NCBI GenBank assembly: GCA_020747015.1
Contig: JAGTJM010000125.1
Span: 1-37,757, forward strand
DNA length: 37,757 bases
Origin: Pyrenochaeta sp. MPI-SDFR-AT-0127
Taxonomy: Eukaryota; Ascomycota; Dothideomycetes; Pleosporales; Cucurbitariaceae
Reading direction: 5' to 3'
Position 1 is the first letter of the stretch. Every line of letters starts with the position of its first letter. Made by a program: the position numbers and the translations under genes. The notes under the pieces were generated by a model. That model saw only the letters and a list, made by a program, of their open reading frames with translations. It was not told the origin of the DNA and searched no databases. This document shows positions 19,469 through 31,611 of this stretch, one piece after another.

Positions 19469-22400
19469 CTTAATAGTACTTACTATTATACTTTCGCTTA
19501 ATACTTATACGTCTACCCCTTACTAGTTAATAGTAATACTTAATACTTCTAGCCTTATCGTGCGCTATTTATATAATTATAACTCTAATTTAAGGCTTTA
19601 ACTAAGGTACGGCTTTATCTCTAAGTAAGAGTTTAATAGCTATTATTAGCTAGGCGGGTATACGCTATATTAAGGTACTAGATAATATCCTTATAGTAGC
19701 CTTAAAAGAATTTTAAAAGCCTAGGACATTAGGTAAAAGGAAATAGAACTTTTATATCACTAGTATTTCTAGAATCTATACTAGACTATAGGACTTTAGG
19801 ATTATATAGGCTATCTACTTCGCTTTAGAGCTATATAATCTTTAGAATATTCTCGCTAATATATTATAAGCTCGAATTAGCTCCTTATATCTTACTTCTA
19901 CCCTCTATCTTAGTTTAGTAGACGAGAAGGGTAACGTAGCTATAACCTAGTCTAGAGTTTCGTTAAGCTCTTCTAGAGTTATACTTAAACTATATCTACC
20001 TTCTATATATATTATAGATATTAAGCGCTTAACGCAGGATGTAAAGTTAGAACTACCTCTAGTCCTCTAACTTTATAATTACTTTAAACGTGTCTCGCTA
20101 AGCCCTTAGGCTTACTTAATAATTAATTTAAGGCGATTTTCCCGTAGATCGAAGATATAGTCTACCCTCTAATCTAGAAATAGATATAATAAGGGGGTAA
20201 TAGCTCCTTATCCTTCTTATAGAATAATTTTATTATACTTATTAAACTATAAAATAACAATTTCGGGACTAGAACTTAGGAGATTACACGTTTTTAATAA
20301 TTTTCTAGTATAGTTTTAGTCTAGTTCGTTAAGGAGGTTGTATAGGATACTAAAGTTAAAGGGTATATTAATAGTAGGTAATAATAGATAAATTTAGTCT
20401 TTATAGAAGGTATAAATAGATAAGTAGAAGGTTTTATATAGGAAGGAAAGGTATCTATTTAAGAGATAATATACCGTAGGAGCGAAGCTAGCTAGGATTA
20501 GATTTAGGGAAGCGTATATATCTAGGTCTATTATAAGTATATAAGGTATAGTACCTAGAGTAGGGTTAGTAATAATTAAAGATAATTATTCGTCTTAGTA
20601 GGATATTATCTCCTAGAGCAGTCTATCTACATAATCTAATATATAGTATTACTCTTAGAGGCTATTTAGATATACTTACTACCCTCTTATTCTAAGACTA
20701 TAGGATTATAACGTCTTTAAAACGCAGAGTATATAGTTAGTAGGAGTTATAGTCGCCGAATATAAGCGAGAGGCTTAGCCGCTTAGGCTGTATAACCTAT
20801 AGCCCCTAAGATACTTAGGAGTCTTTTAGGTAATAAGAAAAATAGGTTAATTAGCCCCTACTAGTCCTATAATATACCCTATACTCTTTATTATAATAAC
20901 GAGATAGTCCGCTATATAGACTTCGCTTTATTACGTAGTAGATTATTAATCCCTCCTCTATTACTAATAAGTAACTATGCGCAGTATCCCTATATAGATA
21001 AGGATTTACGGCTACTATCTATACGGGCTTATTATGGGCTTACATACATAAGGTAATACCTTACCTCTTAGTATACAGAGGATAGCTCTCTTTAGCGCCC
21101 CTAACTAACGTAACCCTTAACTATATTATCCTTAATATACTTATTATATAGAGATAAGGCTCACCCTACCTATATAACTATTATGTGACACTATAATAAA
21201 TCGCTGTATAGAGAGCTATTCGCTTACACTCTATAGATTAGGCGTAATAGTATCTAAAGTAGTAAAAGGAATTAGCCCAGACTTAAATAATAAGCCGCCT
21301 TAGCTTTAAAATTATTTATACACTAAAGCCTTAATAAAGCTTATCTATACGGTACTCTTACTAAGGTGTAACACTAAAACCCCTATATAAGCGCTTACGC
21401 CGCTTATATATAAGAAGTAGCGGTATCTTAGGGGGCCGTATATAATAGGGGTACCTTTCTACGCTAGTATAGTACTACTATCCCTCTATCCTTAAAATAG
21501 CTCTTATCTCTCTTATCTACTTCCTCGCCTGCTTCTTAGGTTTAATTATACTTAGTATCGTACTAATATACTTTGATATCTAATTGCGCGAAAGGATAAG
21601 GGCGAATAAAGTTTTAGTATATAGCTATATCTAGGAAAGAAGAGTAGTAGCTATATTCGGCGTTCTTTAAGTAGGACTATTAGTATCTAGTATTATCGTA
21701 GCCGTATAGACGCATTACTCTAAAAGCTAAATATACTAGCTAGCGTTGTTGCGCTTTATAACCTATAACTTCTCGTTAGCACTAACGTAAGACCTCCCGA
21801 ATAAGATACCTATACTAGCTGACTAGTTTTATGATTAGCTCGCTTAAGTATTGCGTATTTTACTATTCCCTCCCTAGGTAATCTAGGCTACGTACCTATT
21901 TACTACTGTTATAGCACTAGATATCGCTCCTTTAATACTATACGATATACAACCTCTGCGTTGCTTTTATACTATTATAAGCAGAAATATAATATAGCTA
22001 GACTATATTAGTTCTGCCAAGAGAACGATTTCGATTACTAATATATAGATGTCCTACTACCGAAATATATAATACATTCTTTATTAATTAGAAGTATACT
22101 AACGCTTTATAGGTAAGACAAAGGTATAATAAAGCTTTAAGAGACTGTCGATGGTATAAGCGGAGTTTTAAGTAACGTCTCTAAGATACTTAAGAGGGTA
22201 ATCCTATTAGTTCCTTCTAGAGAGCTAAATACGTCGACTCTAATTAAGCGAGAAGATATACTAGTTATAACTCTAGGGCTAGTAACATCTATTAATAGCG
22301 TAAGAAGCGACTACAGCGGCACTAACGGCTTAAATAAGAATATTAGCCTTTAAAGTGATTATACCGCGCTAGCCTATATATTATTAGAAGAGTGGCTATT

Positions 22401-23369
22401 AATACTTCCTATTATTGTGGGTGTTGATTATTTAAAGAAGCTTAAAGAAAATACCTAGAAGGTTTCCGACTATACTATGCAGCTTAAGTAGAATTAAGGG
22501 CTTCTCTATATCTAGGGCGTAGGAGAAGAACCTAGAAGCCTAGAAGGTAGCACCTATTCTAATGTCTCTTCTCTAGCACCTAGAAAAGAAGATTATCTAC
22601 TATTAGATAAGTCTAACTTAAGTATAATAAACGGTAGTTTATACTAAGAGTCTATAAGATTTAAGGGCGGCTTAGCTTTAGATAGAAGACCTAACTTTAA
22701 CACGCGCGGGGGATAAATCTTAAAGGTAGGATAAATCTTAGTAGCCCTATAATAGTTAAGTTTATAACCCTAAATAGCGCGTGCTAATATATTTAGTGAC
22801 GAAGATCTTCTTCTACTTATTATTTTCTAGAGTTATTAACTAGCTGGCTAAATAAAGATAGACCTGCGGCGAAATATCTACTAAATAAAACTAAGTTCCG
22901 TAATAGTTAGTAATGAGGTAAAGGATTAGGCACTAGTATTCGGCTAATCTCTAGGCCGAAGTTACTAGAGTTTTTCTATACTAACCTCTGCGCATTCTTG
23001 CGTTATACTAATTAACCCTTTAAAATTACTTATAGAATGCGCTATTTCTACTCTTTCTAATATATCTACGCTTATAAAGTTGTAAAAGTACTATACATCC
23101 GCCTTTAATAATAATAGCTAATTAGTCTTATTCTAAAATACTTAAGTATAACGTAATAGGTATTATACTTAGAATTCCTAGGATAAAAGTAATCTAGATA
23201 TAGATAATAAAGGTATTTCTTTTTTAACTTCTTATACGAATATTATTAATACTAATAGTACTAAAAAATACTTTTATTAATCTCTTACTCGCCTTATAAA
23301 GTCTTCTAGCCTCTTAATTACTAACCTTAAAGCGTAGTAATACAGCCCTATTTAATAACCTACTATCTC
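19469..23369. other. Long RIP-like region with coding-like but unidentified remnants
   Basis: Nearly 4 kb of TpA-rich DNA. Two stretches, about 20.5-21.4 kb and 21.8-22.7 kb on the plus strand, keep long partly open frames with a protein-like composition (for example PPLLLISNYAQYPYMDKDLR near 20955 and LIKREDILVITLGLVTS near 22240). I cannot match them to a family. They may be old genes or an uncommon transposon. Confidence 0.4.
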
Positions 23370-24200
23370 TAAGTTTAGCGATTTTCTCTAGTTTAATACT
23401 ATATAGATTAAGCCTCTTTTAGATACTATCCTTAATAAGGAGCCTAATTAAGTTATCTAGGAGAAGGTCTATAATACTATTACTAAATCGACCCTACCGC
23501 CCCGCCCTATATTATCTATTTAATAAACACTATAGCTACGTAGTATAGGTAGCTTTACGAACTCTACTAAATACTATAAGTACGTTAATAAGTTACTAAA
23601 GGAAGAGCTAGATAAATATATATTAGAATACCTAGGTTCTTTAAAGTATTCTTTAGGGAAGTCGCAGCCCTTTATCTAGTAGTATAGGTAGTATTTAATA
23701 AGTATAAAGAAGTAGTTAACCTACTTTACTATAAAGAGGGTAGTTAGTAGGGCTAGCTAGAGGGGGCGAAGGAAATAGATATCTTAAGCTAGCCTATATT
23801 ACTTATAGAGTAGCTTTAGGATTTTATAAAGGAGTATAAGCTAGGCTCTAGATCTTAACGCCGACTATTAGCGCAGCCTTACTAGCCTCTCTAAGAGTCT
23901 ACTACTAACTATAAGCTAGATATTAGCTTTATAGACGATACGAATACTAGTTTAGACTTAAAGTACTAATAGTTATATATCCTTATACCTAGAGAGCTTA
24001 AGAGTAACCTATTAGCTAACGTAGTATCTAAGGCGTAGCTTAATCTTAGCCGCTACGTAAGGGAGGTACTTACTACTTAAGATAGCCGCCGCTTTATCCT
24101 TAGTTTTACTCTTTATAGATCCCTTATACGCCTATAGGAATTCTACTAACTTAGCGGTATTATATCTTAGTAATTTAATATTAATAAGGATAGTTAAAAA
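23370..24200 (+). pseudogene. FunK1 fungal-type protein kinase, RIP-degraded fragment
   Basis: The plus strand reads TKSTLPPRPILSI near 23488, GSFTNSTKYYKYVNKLLKEE near 23548, LKYSLGKSQPFI, DISFIDDTNTSLDLK, LIPRELKSNLLANVVSKA, then LNLSRYVREVLTT*DSRRFI followed by LSFTLYRSLIRLQEFY. FNINKDS comes near the end. Intact FunK1 proteins have close equivalents in the same order (such as TRRFVLGFTLCG and RLWEFDRLGGIAS). Stops replace Gln and Trp at several points. The catalytic HRD-like and DxD motifs expected later in the protein are not readable. FunK1 kinases are expanded in many fungi and their targets are largely unknown. Confidence 0.72.
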
Positions 24201-25460
24201 TTTATATTTTAATATACTTATAATTCCTAATATAATCCTAACTATACACTCGTATACCTCTATACTAATATTTAGCTTACGGAAAGTATTTTTATCCCTC
24301 TTTTTCTTATCTAAATTAGTACTTTAAAGCTATAGTTATATAGTAAGGTAGGTTAGGCGAAAGGAACTTCTAGACTAATTCTCTATAGCTTTAGTTAATT
24401 TTATTAGATTATATAGGTTAGTAGTAATACTATTACCTAGAAATAGCTTCGTAGAAAAGGTAGCTAGACGAAAGAATATAGTATAACCTCTTTTAATTAA
24501 AGCCTACCTCTACGGGGTATAATATAGAATTACCCTTACTACCTATAGGAAAACTAAGTTAATTCTTAGAGATATCTATAGTAGATAAGTAGATAGTTAC
24601 AAAGGTATAGTATTAAATATAGAAGGTTTCGCTATTTAACTACTTAAATAAGTCGACTAATATAAGTTATCTAGTAACCAATAGTTATTTAAGATCTAAT
24701 TCTCGTTCTAAGTAGTGTCTATCCTAGGTAGCGTTAACTTAAGTAGCTTTATCCTAAGTAGCGTACCTATAATCCTAGTAGTGCTAACTTAAGTAGTCTT
24801 ATCCTAAGTGGCGTACCTAACTAACCTACTATTATTAATTAAAATAGATTACGGTCGCGTTAGATAGGTTTAGTAACTCGTAGTTCTTATATAGTTCTCG
24901 AAGGGTAGATAAATACTAAGACTTATATAATAAACGAAACACACTATATTTAGGAAGTATAGTTATTTATTATATACTATTAACTATAAGGTAATACTAG
25001 CTAAAGATAACTTAGTAGACTTAATTTTATAGTACTCTTATTAGTAAGTATATCTACTTATTAGAATAATATTCTAGCTTTAATTTAGATAGGCTTATAG
25101 GGCTAGAAAATCGCAAAATTATAATTACTCTAGAAATATAGATATTAAACGGCCTAAGGTACAACCCAGCCCTCTCTTTACTATGAATTTATAAGTAGGT
25201 CTATAAAACTTAACTCTATCCTACCTTTTATCCCGTAGACGTACTCTAATCCTACTAATTTATTAGTAGTTAATACTAAATCTTTATAGGTTCTATTAGA
25301 GACCTTATAGAATTAGCGGGACCTTTATATAGTTAAGTTACTAAAGATATTTAATAATAACTTCTTTACTCCGCTAACTACTATCAGAATTACCTTTATT
25401 ATAAGCACCTTACGAGGGTGTAAAGGCGTTAATATATCTAGCTGTATATAATTCTATATA
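24201..25460. other. AT-rich decayed DNA after the FunK1 remnant
   Basis: May contain the rest of the kinase pseudogene, but no catalytic motif is convincing. Short direct repeats with AAGTAGCGTACCTA-like units lie near 24730-24810. Confidence 0.35.
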
Positions 25461-26164
25461 TATAGAGAGGATATATTACATAATCCTATATATTAGGCGA
25501 GCTGCCTTGACAGAATCAGCGCGGGCTGTATTTTACCCGCGATAGGCTGGGACAGGGCTAGTTCAGGCCATATCCAGCCAGATTATCGGACCTCGGGCTA
25601 TTATGGCCCATATGCGGGGTAAAGGGGTACTTATACCCCTTCTAAATCCTACCAGAGGGTAGCGATTCGTCTTGACTACAATCTAATCCTATTATCCTCT
25701 ATTATCTTAAAAGTGCCCCTCTATAAATATATACCTCCAGGATAGGACCTATCAGAGTATAGGCACCGTCCTAACATTTAAATCGCTCTATACAGAGTTC
25801 GCACTTCGATAAAATAAGTTAAAGGATAACGAGATCTCGTGTCTACACTCCCGTAGAGGACTAAGACAATACGTCTTATACTAATAATTAAATACAAGAC
25901 GCAGAAACCGTACCAGAGACTTAAACTATCAATAGAGATAGAGAAAATAGGTAAGATTAGGGATTAGGAGACACGCTCTCGTAAGCTACCTCAGTTAAAC
26001 CCTTATAGGCCCGCTTCAGTCTAGAAGAGCCCGCGATAGCCCAATCTAGCCCGAATCAGACTATACCCTATTAATCTAAGGTAGAAAGGTAGAGAGTAGT
26101 CCCTATAGTCTAGAGAAGCACTAAAACGGCAGAAGCACCCTCAGATACCCTGTAAGCTCGCGTC
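25461..26164 (+). other. Probable 5' LTR and leader of the Gypsy element
   Basis: GC-normal sequence directly upstream of gag. I could not define LTR ends, because no second copy lies in the window. Assignment is by position only. Confidence 0.35.
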
Positions 26165-27240
26165 GTGGACGTAGATAGGGATAAAATCAACCCCGAATTC
26201 GTGAGACTACAGAGAAAGATTAAAGCTAAGACACAACGCTGCGTAATTATCAAAATGCGGGTAGAAGCTGTAGCTTTAGAGGTAGATAACGAAGAAACTA
26301 TCGAAGCCTTAAAAGAAGGCTCTAAGTTAGCAAGACTAGCCTCTTCGCGACTACTACGTCCCGAACCACCTCGAAGATACTTAAAAAAGAATTATATAGA
26401 ATATAATTACTAGGTAAAGGACTATAAGGCCTATTTTATCTAGTGCCCGGCGGATTTCTAGAGGGAAGTCTATAAGGTTACCTTCTCCCTCTAATATATC
26501 TCAGATTAGTATAAAATAACGTAGGAAGAGCTTTACTTATAGAAGAAGTCGAGTATTATAGGATAGTAACCTACGTGGATAGACTTAAAGTAAAATATAC
26601 TAAATGCGCTGGGTACTACTAAGGAAAGGTACCTTATTGCCTTCGACGCGGTTACTACCTATAAACAAGGCGCAAAGGAGTCTCCTACTACGGTACTAGA
26701 CTATTTACGCTAGTATTAGGAGGAACTAGGCGACGCGTACCTAACAGCATTAAGATAAAGCTATTACTTTAGGTCCTTAACTAAAGATATCCAATTAAGG
26801 CTTCAAAACGTCCTAGTCTGGGAAAGAGAGACCCTATTACAGATAGAGGAGCAAGCTAATATTATATACTAACACATTCGCGAGCTTAATGCACCCGCGG
26901 CCTATCAGGGCAAGAGACTAGATAGAAAAGCCTCGTCTAGGTTAGATAGGGATAGAAAGCCCTAAAAGAGGTTCAAATATAGTAGACATAGGCAGAAGGG
27001 GCTAAGAAAGGCCTTTTAACCAAAGCCCGCCATAAAAGAGATAGAAGTAGTCTATTTCGGCTACAATAAGAAGGGATACATTTAACTAAACTGTCCTGAG
27101 CTTTCTGCGGCAAAAAAGGAGCCTTCTAGCACGAAGCCGGGAAAAGGCTAGGGCTGTAAGGGTTAGGCCCTTATCTTGCAGCCTATACTAAGCTCTTAAG
27201 GGAGAACCCTAGTAGAGGGACCCTATATAAGGCGGTTTTC
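26165..27240 (+). pseudogene. Gypsy gag, inactivated
   Basis: The first 82 codons are open and start MDVDRDKINPEFVRLQRKIK, with PEPPRRYLKKNYIEYNY before the first stop (TAG at 26411). The frame then continues with many stops through AFDAVTTYKQGAKESP and LYxxLRxSYYFRSL-like gag features. A zinc knuckle region at 27052-27100 follows, where Cys, Cys and His ligands have become Tyr and a Gln a stop, leaving only the last Cys. All of these are C-to-T or G-to-A changes. Gag would form the virus-like particle. Damage is lighter than in the elements at 6-13 kb. Confidence 0.75.
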
Positions 27241-28546
27241 CCACCTTAGGTAAGGTTATTAACTGTAGCTGCGGCTATTAGTACCTTAGAGCAAATTAAG
27301 GCCCTTATTAATAGGGGTTCTCAGCTTAACCTATTATTAGCTATGCTGGCGAAAGAATAGGGCCTTACCGTAACGTCTATACTAGGCCTCTTAGCTAGGA
27401 GCGTTAGTGGTAAAGACTTGACCGTTTACGGCACTTCTAAGGCAGAAGTGGCTATAACAGACTTAAGAGGGCGAAAAAGGGTAGAATTAATACCATTTAT
27501 CGTTATAGACGTCGAAAGTAGGGTGGCCGATGGGTAGGGGTTGGGTTACCCCGCGGGTTACCTCTTATTTTAGCTATAACTTTCCTATATTACAACGTAA
27601 TTTAATAACTTTTAGCTTATTTTATAGATCTAATCTATATCTATAACTTTTATATATAAAATTTCTTTTTAAAAAAATAATTACGTAAGTTATTCAGGTT
27701 TTAAAGCGTGGGTACTGGTGGCCTAATTAGGTGGGTATCGAAAAATGGGTATTGAAATAACTGACGTAATAAAAGATATATTACGTAATTAAAATTCTAG
27801 ATTTATAGATCTAGCTAATAGCTATAAAATAAACTAAAATTTACCTAATTTGGACTAGTATTGATAGAGGAATAAATAAAAGAAAGATTAGGGGGTATAC
27901 CCACCCAACCAGCCTAGTCGAAAGGTTTAAGATATACCTAGGTTTACCTTAGATTAACTAGGTTAACCTAAAACTAAACTACGCGCGGCGTAGGATACTC
28001 TTTTAAGGCGTTAAGTAGAAAGATATAGAAGTATTTAGGTAAGTAGCGATTAAAGACGCCGAAGAGTTTAAGAATACCCTTCGGAGCGTATAAATAGATG
28101 TTTATACGCTTACAGTAAGCACCGTTAGTTAGTCTGAGCTAGATTAGCCTAAAATAGGCTAAATACCTAAAGAATACTCCGAATTCGCAGAATTAGGGTC
28201 CGAAGGGGATGCAAGTGCACTTATAGACTATAGACCCTAGGATCTGGCGATTAATTTAGAAGAAGGCGCGAGTCCGCCTTAGCAACCCTTATACAACCTA
28301 TTAGCGGCAGAATTGTAGGTGTTACGGAAGTATATCCAAGATTCGTTAGTAAAAGGTTAGATTAAGCGTTTAAAGTCCCTAGCTGAGGCTCCTATCCTCT
28401 TTACGAAGAAGAAGGACAGTAGTCTACGCCTTTACGTAGACTACCGGGCGTTAAATAAGATAACTATTAAAAATCGTTACCCGCTACCTCTTATTACTGA
28501 GTCCCTTAAGCGTCTAGCGTTAGCTAAGTAGTACACTAAGCTAGAT
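27241..28546 (+). pseudogene. Gypsy pol (protease and start of reverse transcriptase), interrupted by MITE C and truncated at MITE D
   Basis: AAAISTLEQIKALINRGSQ near 27270 corresponds to the aspartic protease, where the family usually has an intact D-S/T-G-A; here it is altered. After MITE C (27519-27916), the frame resumes with YLGLP*IN*VNLKLNYARRR. The reverse transcriptase begins near 28310 with VLRKYIQDSLVKG*IKRLKS, then APILFTKKKDSSLRLYVDYR, ALNKITIKNRYPLPL and YTKLD just before MITE D. Catalytic YxDD, RNase H and integrase are missing, as the sequence after MITE D does not continue this frame. Stops fit Trp, Gln or Arg codons. Confidence 0.85.
27519..27916 (+). mobile_element. hAT-type MITE, copy C, 8-bp target duplication GTCGAAAG
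   Basis: 398 bp, nearly identical to copy B, flanked by GTCGAAAG at 27511-27518 and 27917-27924. It interrupts the Gypsy pol frame, so it inserted after the retrotransposon. Confidence 0.93.
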
Positions 28547-28944
28547 TAGGCTGGTCGGGTGGGTATACCCCCTAATCTTTCTTTTATTTATTCCTCTATC
28601 AATACTAGTCCAAATTAGGTAAATTTTAGTTTATTTTATAGCTATTAGCTAGATCTATAAATCTAGAATTTTAATTACGTAATATATCTTTTATTACGTC
28701 AGTTATTTCAATACCCATTTTTCGATACCCACCTAATTAGGCCACCAGTACCCACGCTTTAAAACCTGAATAACTTACGTAATTATTTTTTTAAAAAGAA
28801 ATTTTATATATAAAAGTTATAGATATAGATTAGATCTATAAAATAAGCTAAAAGTTATTAAATTACGTTGTAATATAGGAAAGTTATAGCTAAAATAAGA
28901 GGCAACCCGCGGGGTAACCCAACCCCTACCCATCGGCCACCCTA
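28547..28944 (-). mobile_element. hAT-type MITE, copy D, without matching target duplication
   Basis: 398 bp inverted relative to copies B and C, and nearly identical to them. Left flank AGCTAGAT and right flank GTTATAAG differ, and the reverse transcriptase frame does not resume on the right. A later recombination or deletion probably replaced one flank. Confidence 0.9.
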
Positions 28945-29889
28945 GTTATAAGAGATATAGGTAATAGCCTTTAGTAAGCTTTTTAAAGCTTCTTATAACG
29001 AAGTACTTAGATACAGCGTTATAGGATAGTAGAGATCTAAATTAATTAGTTAATTAAATAAGAAGGATTTCCTTAGTCTTAGGTCCGCATGCCTTACTAC
29101 TCTTACCCTCTATTAGTATATACTTAACCTAAAATCTTACTAAACACTAACTTAGCACGTCTTATTTAATTAATTATTACTTATTCTCGATTTTAATCTA
29201 TAACGAATCTGAACGTTTTACCCTAAAAGTGGTTTCTACGCAATCTAACTCTATAGTACTTTTATTCTCTTTAAGAGGCCCTACAGGACACTATTCTACT
29301 TTCCGCTATCCCTAGTTAATCTTTATACAGTATAATATACCGTAGACTTATTTCCTGGCATAATAATAGGTTCCCTAATACTAAACCTGTCTGTGTCGAG
29401 ATTAAGAGCCTACAGGTTATGTAACGGCTTTATCGCGATCTTTACACGTCCCTTAAGCCACAGAAAGCTATAGGAGCCTCCGTTGATTCTTCCTTAATCG
29501 CGGCCGCATTTGAGTAACAAGAATAGCAGCATTAGGGACTTGCCGTCTGTAGTGGCAATTAAGTGTTAAAAGCACCTTCTTCAAACTGGTTGTAACGGGC
29601 TAGGCATATGTCCGAGGCTGCGCTATCGTGCACAGATATACGGCTCGTGCGGGTGGCTCGCGCCCGTGAACTTTATAACCTCGCGTAGCACTTAATCCTC
29701 CCCTTTTCTTCCCATCTTGGTTGTAGATAGCTTCTGGACTAGATAGCTGGAATCTAGTTGCTAGAGACCGCTCACACTGGTATGCTCCTGTAGATTAGTA
29801 TAGATATCAAATCGGGAAATTTTATCGAGTAATGTCAACTAACCAAGCAAAGTAAGGGCTTCTCGTCAGTCAAGTCAAGTAAGAGGGTC
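28945..29889. other. Decayed DNA with one unidentified coding-like stretch
   Basis: AT-rich to about 29300, then GC-normal. On the plus strand, about 29360-29590, a coding-like reading contains KPVCVEIKSLQVM*RLYRDL and SLKPQKAIGASVDSSLIAAA, then AVCSGN. I do not recognise the family. The remainder to 29889 shows nothing I can support. Confidence 0.4.
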
Positions 29890-30630
29890 AATTTTTGGTT
29901 CACTTGGTTGATGGACACACTGGCTGTGCTAGCTCCACGAGAAATTTGCGATTCCCATCGGCAATTATTTCAGCCCAGCCGGTGCGCCGCATCCAATTCG
30001 TGTTCAACGCCATATCGGCGCTGCCGGCGTCGGTTACAATGGCAACATGTTGCTCGGTCATACGTTCTCGCTCACTTTGGTGCAACTGCTCGAGACGAGA
30101 GAGTCGCGGCGCTGACTTTTGAAGCAAGCTATTGTCGAATTGGCTATCACCCGGGACTGGAACGTCCGGTCGTACGATCCAATAGCCATAGGCGCCGTTC
30201 CGATCCTAGCTCTAGAGGAATATACCCTCCACCACATGATCGCGAAGCTAAGTGGATGTCCTACGTTTAACCATATAGAACTTTAATAGGTGTCGACTAA
30301 GCATATTTATGCTAGTTGTCTTATGGAGGTAGTGCTTGCATGCAAAACCGTAGGGCATGATAAGGTATAGATGTGGAGGTGAGCCATCTAGTCGAAGAGG
30401 CAGCTTCTTTAGTTCTAATAAGGTGTAAGGGCGCAAGAGGTCCTCAAGCTCCTTTCGGGTCGTGGTGGAGCTATCGTGTTTCTCCGCGAGATGTTTCACG
30501 ATCGATCTAATCGTGCCGTTTAAGGCAAACTTACATAGACGACAAATGATGGCAGGTTCTGGGTCATTTAAGTAAAGACTGAGCGCGAAAACGCGCTGTC
30601 CGCGATCCTAAGTACGAGCTTTCGGAACAG
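29890..30630 (-). pseudogene. OrsD/DUF3505-domain protein fragment
   Basis: The minus strand from about 30630 reads MSVPKART*DRGQRVFALSL, AIICRLCKFALNGTI, KHLAEKHD, LLELKKLPLRLDGSPPHLYL, FACKH and LSRHLLKFYMVKRRTST*LR. This is the C-x2-C...H-x4-H zinc-finger arrangement of the OrsD (formerly DUF3505) domain. It continues with NGAYGYWIVRPDVPVP, RLEQLHQSERERMTEQHVAI, then DAGSADMALNTNWMRRTGW and stops near 29893. The domain occurs next to RecQ-like helicases and in transposon-linked fungal genes. Stops (ST*LRDH for STWLRDH) fit TGG to TAG. It may begin at an exon: CTTCCAG lies just before the Met. The helicase part is absent. Confidence 0.72.
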
Positions 30631-30849
30631 ACATAGCCTGGAAGAGAAAATAAGACACGAAAAAAAAGATAGAATAATTGAGGCCAAACTAACTAAACAT
30701 TATGCCTATTTAAGTCGAAGAGCGTGTTACTAGGCGAGCATACAGTTTTAGGGATGGAATAGTGGCGTCAGAGGGGCGACCCGAGCGTAGATGAGACGAC
30801 CGTATTAGGTTTAGTTTGGTAATGCAGGGGCATTACGAGACAGAATACT

Positions 30850-30916
<67 letters not shown>

Positions 30917-31611
30917 GCGAAGCTGTCATTATCTTTGGGCACTGAGAGCATTTCAAGCCCCGATGTAGTGATAATCCGGGTATTGGAGATGATGTTGGCG
31001 CTGGGTACGGACTCAGGCTCTGTGTTGGGTCCGCATCACCTGGAAATACTTTGCGAAGCAACCGAGCGACGCACGCTGCTCCTCCTGTACTATCGCGGCT
31101 GGGCGCGAAGGTGCGTAGTGAGCGCACTGACTGATGGACGAACGCAGTATTGACACTTGCGACAGATCAGCACCTGATAGGGCTGGTGCAGTTCAAAAAG
31201 ATCCATTCTTCGGGAGTATAATGTAATTTAATAGCTTGTGCTACCACAGTACGCGTGCTAGACGCGACAAATACGCGTTAGGTGTGATGTTCCGGGTTCA
31301 CTTCAGCACATGGCCATAAGCAACTGTGATTAGCTACTCGAACAAATCGGCTCGAGCCAATGCATAGGATGGAGGGCACGCGGCGCGTGGTGTGGTAGAT
31401 GGCGCAGGTACTGATGTCGCACTTGGTTGTGCTGATGATGATGCATCAGGAAGAATTCATGATGAGCAGAGAAGTTGTATGGTGTGTGTGTAGTGCCTTA
31501 GTCTAGTGAACCTGACCCCGCACGTTTTAGATTATATGGCAAGATTACTAATGCAGTTTCTACCTTAGGCTCCCTAAGATAATACCTTAGCCTGCGACAA
31601 CTAATGACGGC
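30631..31611. other. Spacer with microsatellite, no gene supported
   Basis: GC-normal. The minus-strand open frame here gets its length from the microsatellite (a run of Thr codons). A weak possibility is that it is an upstream exon of the OrsD fragment. Confidence 0.45.
30852..30917. repeat. AGT trinucleotide microsatellite, about 22 units
   Basis: 66 bp of perfect AGT repeat. No interruptions are visible, so it is probably unstable and polymorphic. Confidence 0.97.

Noticed and set aside
26165..26413. Apparent intact small gene of 82 codons
   Set aside because: It is the first open part of the Gypsy gag; the gag frame continues past the stop with typical features.
29895..30270. Plus-strand frames over the OrsD fragment
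   Set aside because: The minus-strand reading matches the OrsD-linked sequence; the plus frames do not match anything.
30768..31127. Minus-strand open frame of 119 codons with a poly-Thr run
   Set aside because: Its length depends on the AGT microsatellite, and the rest shows no family or splice support.
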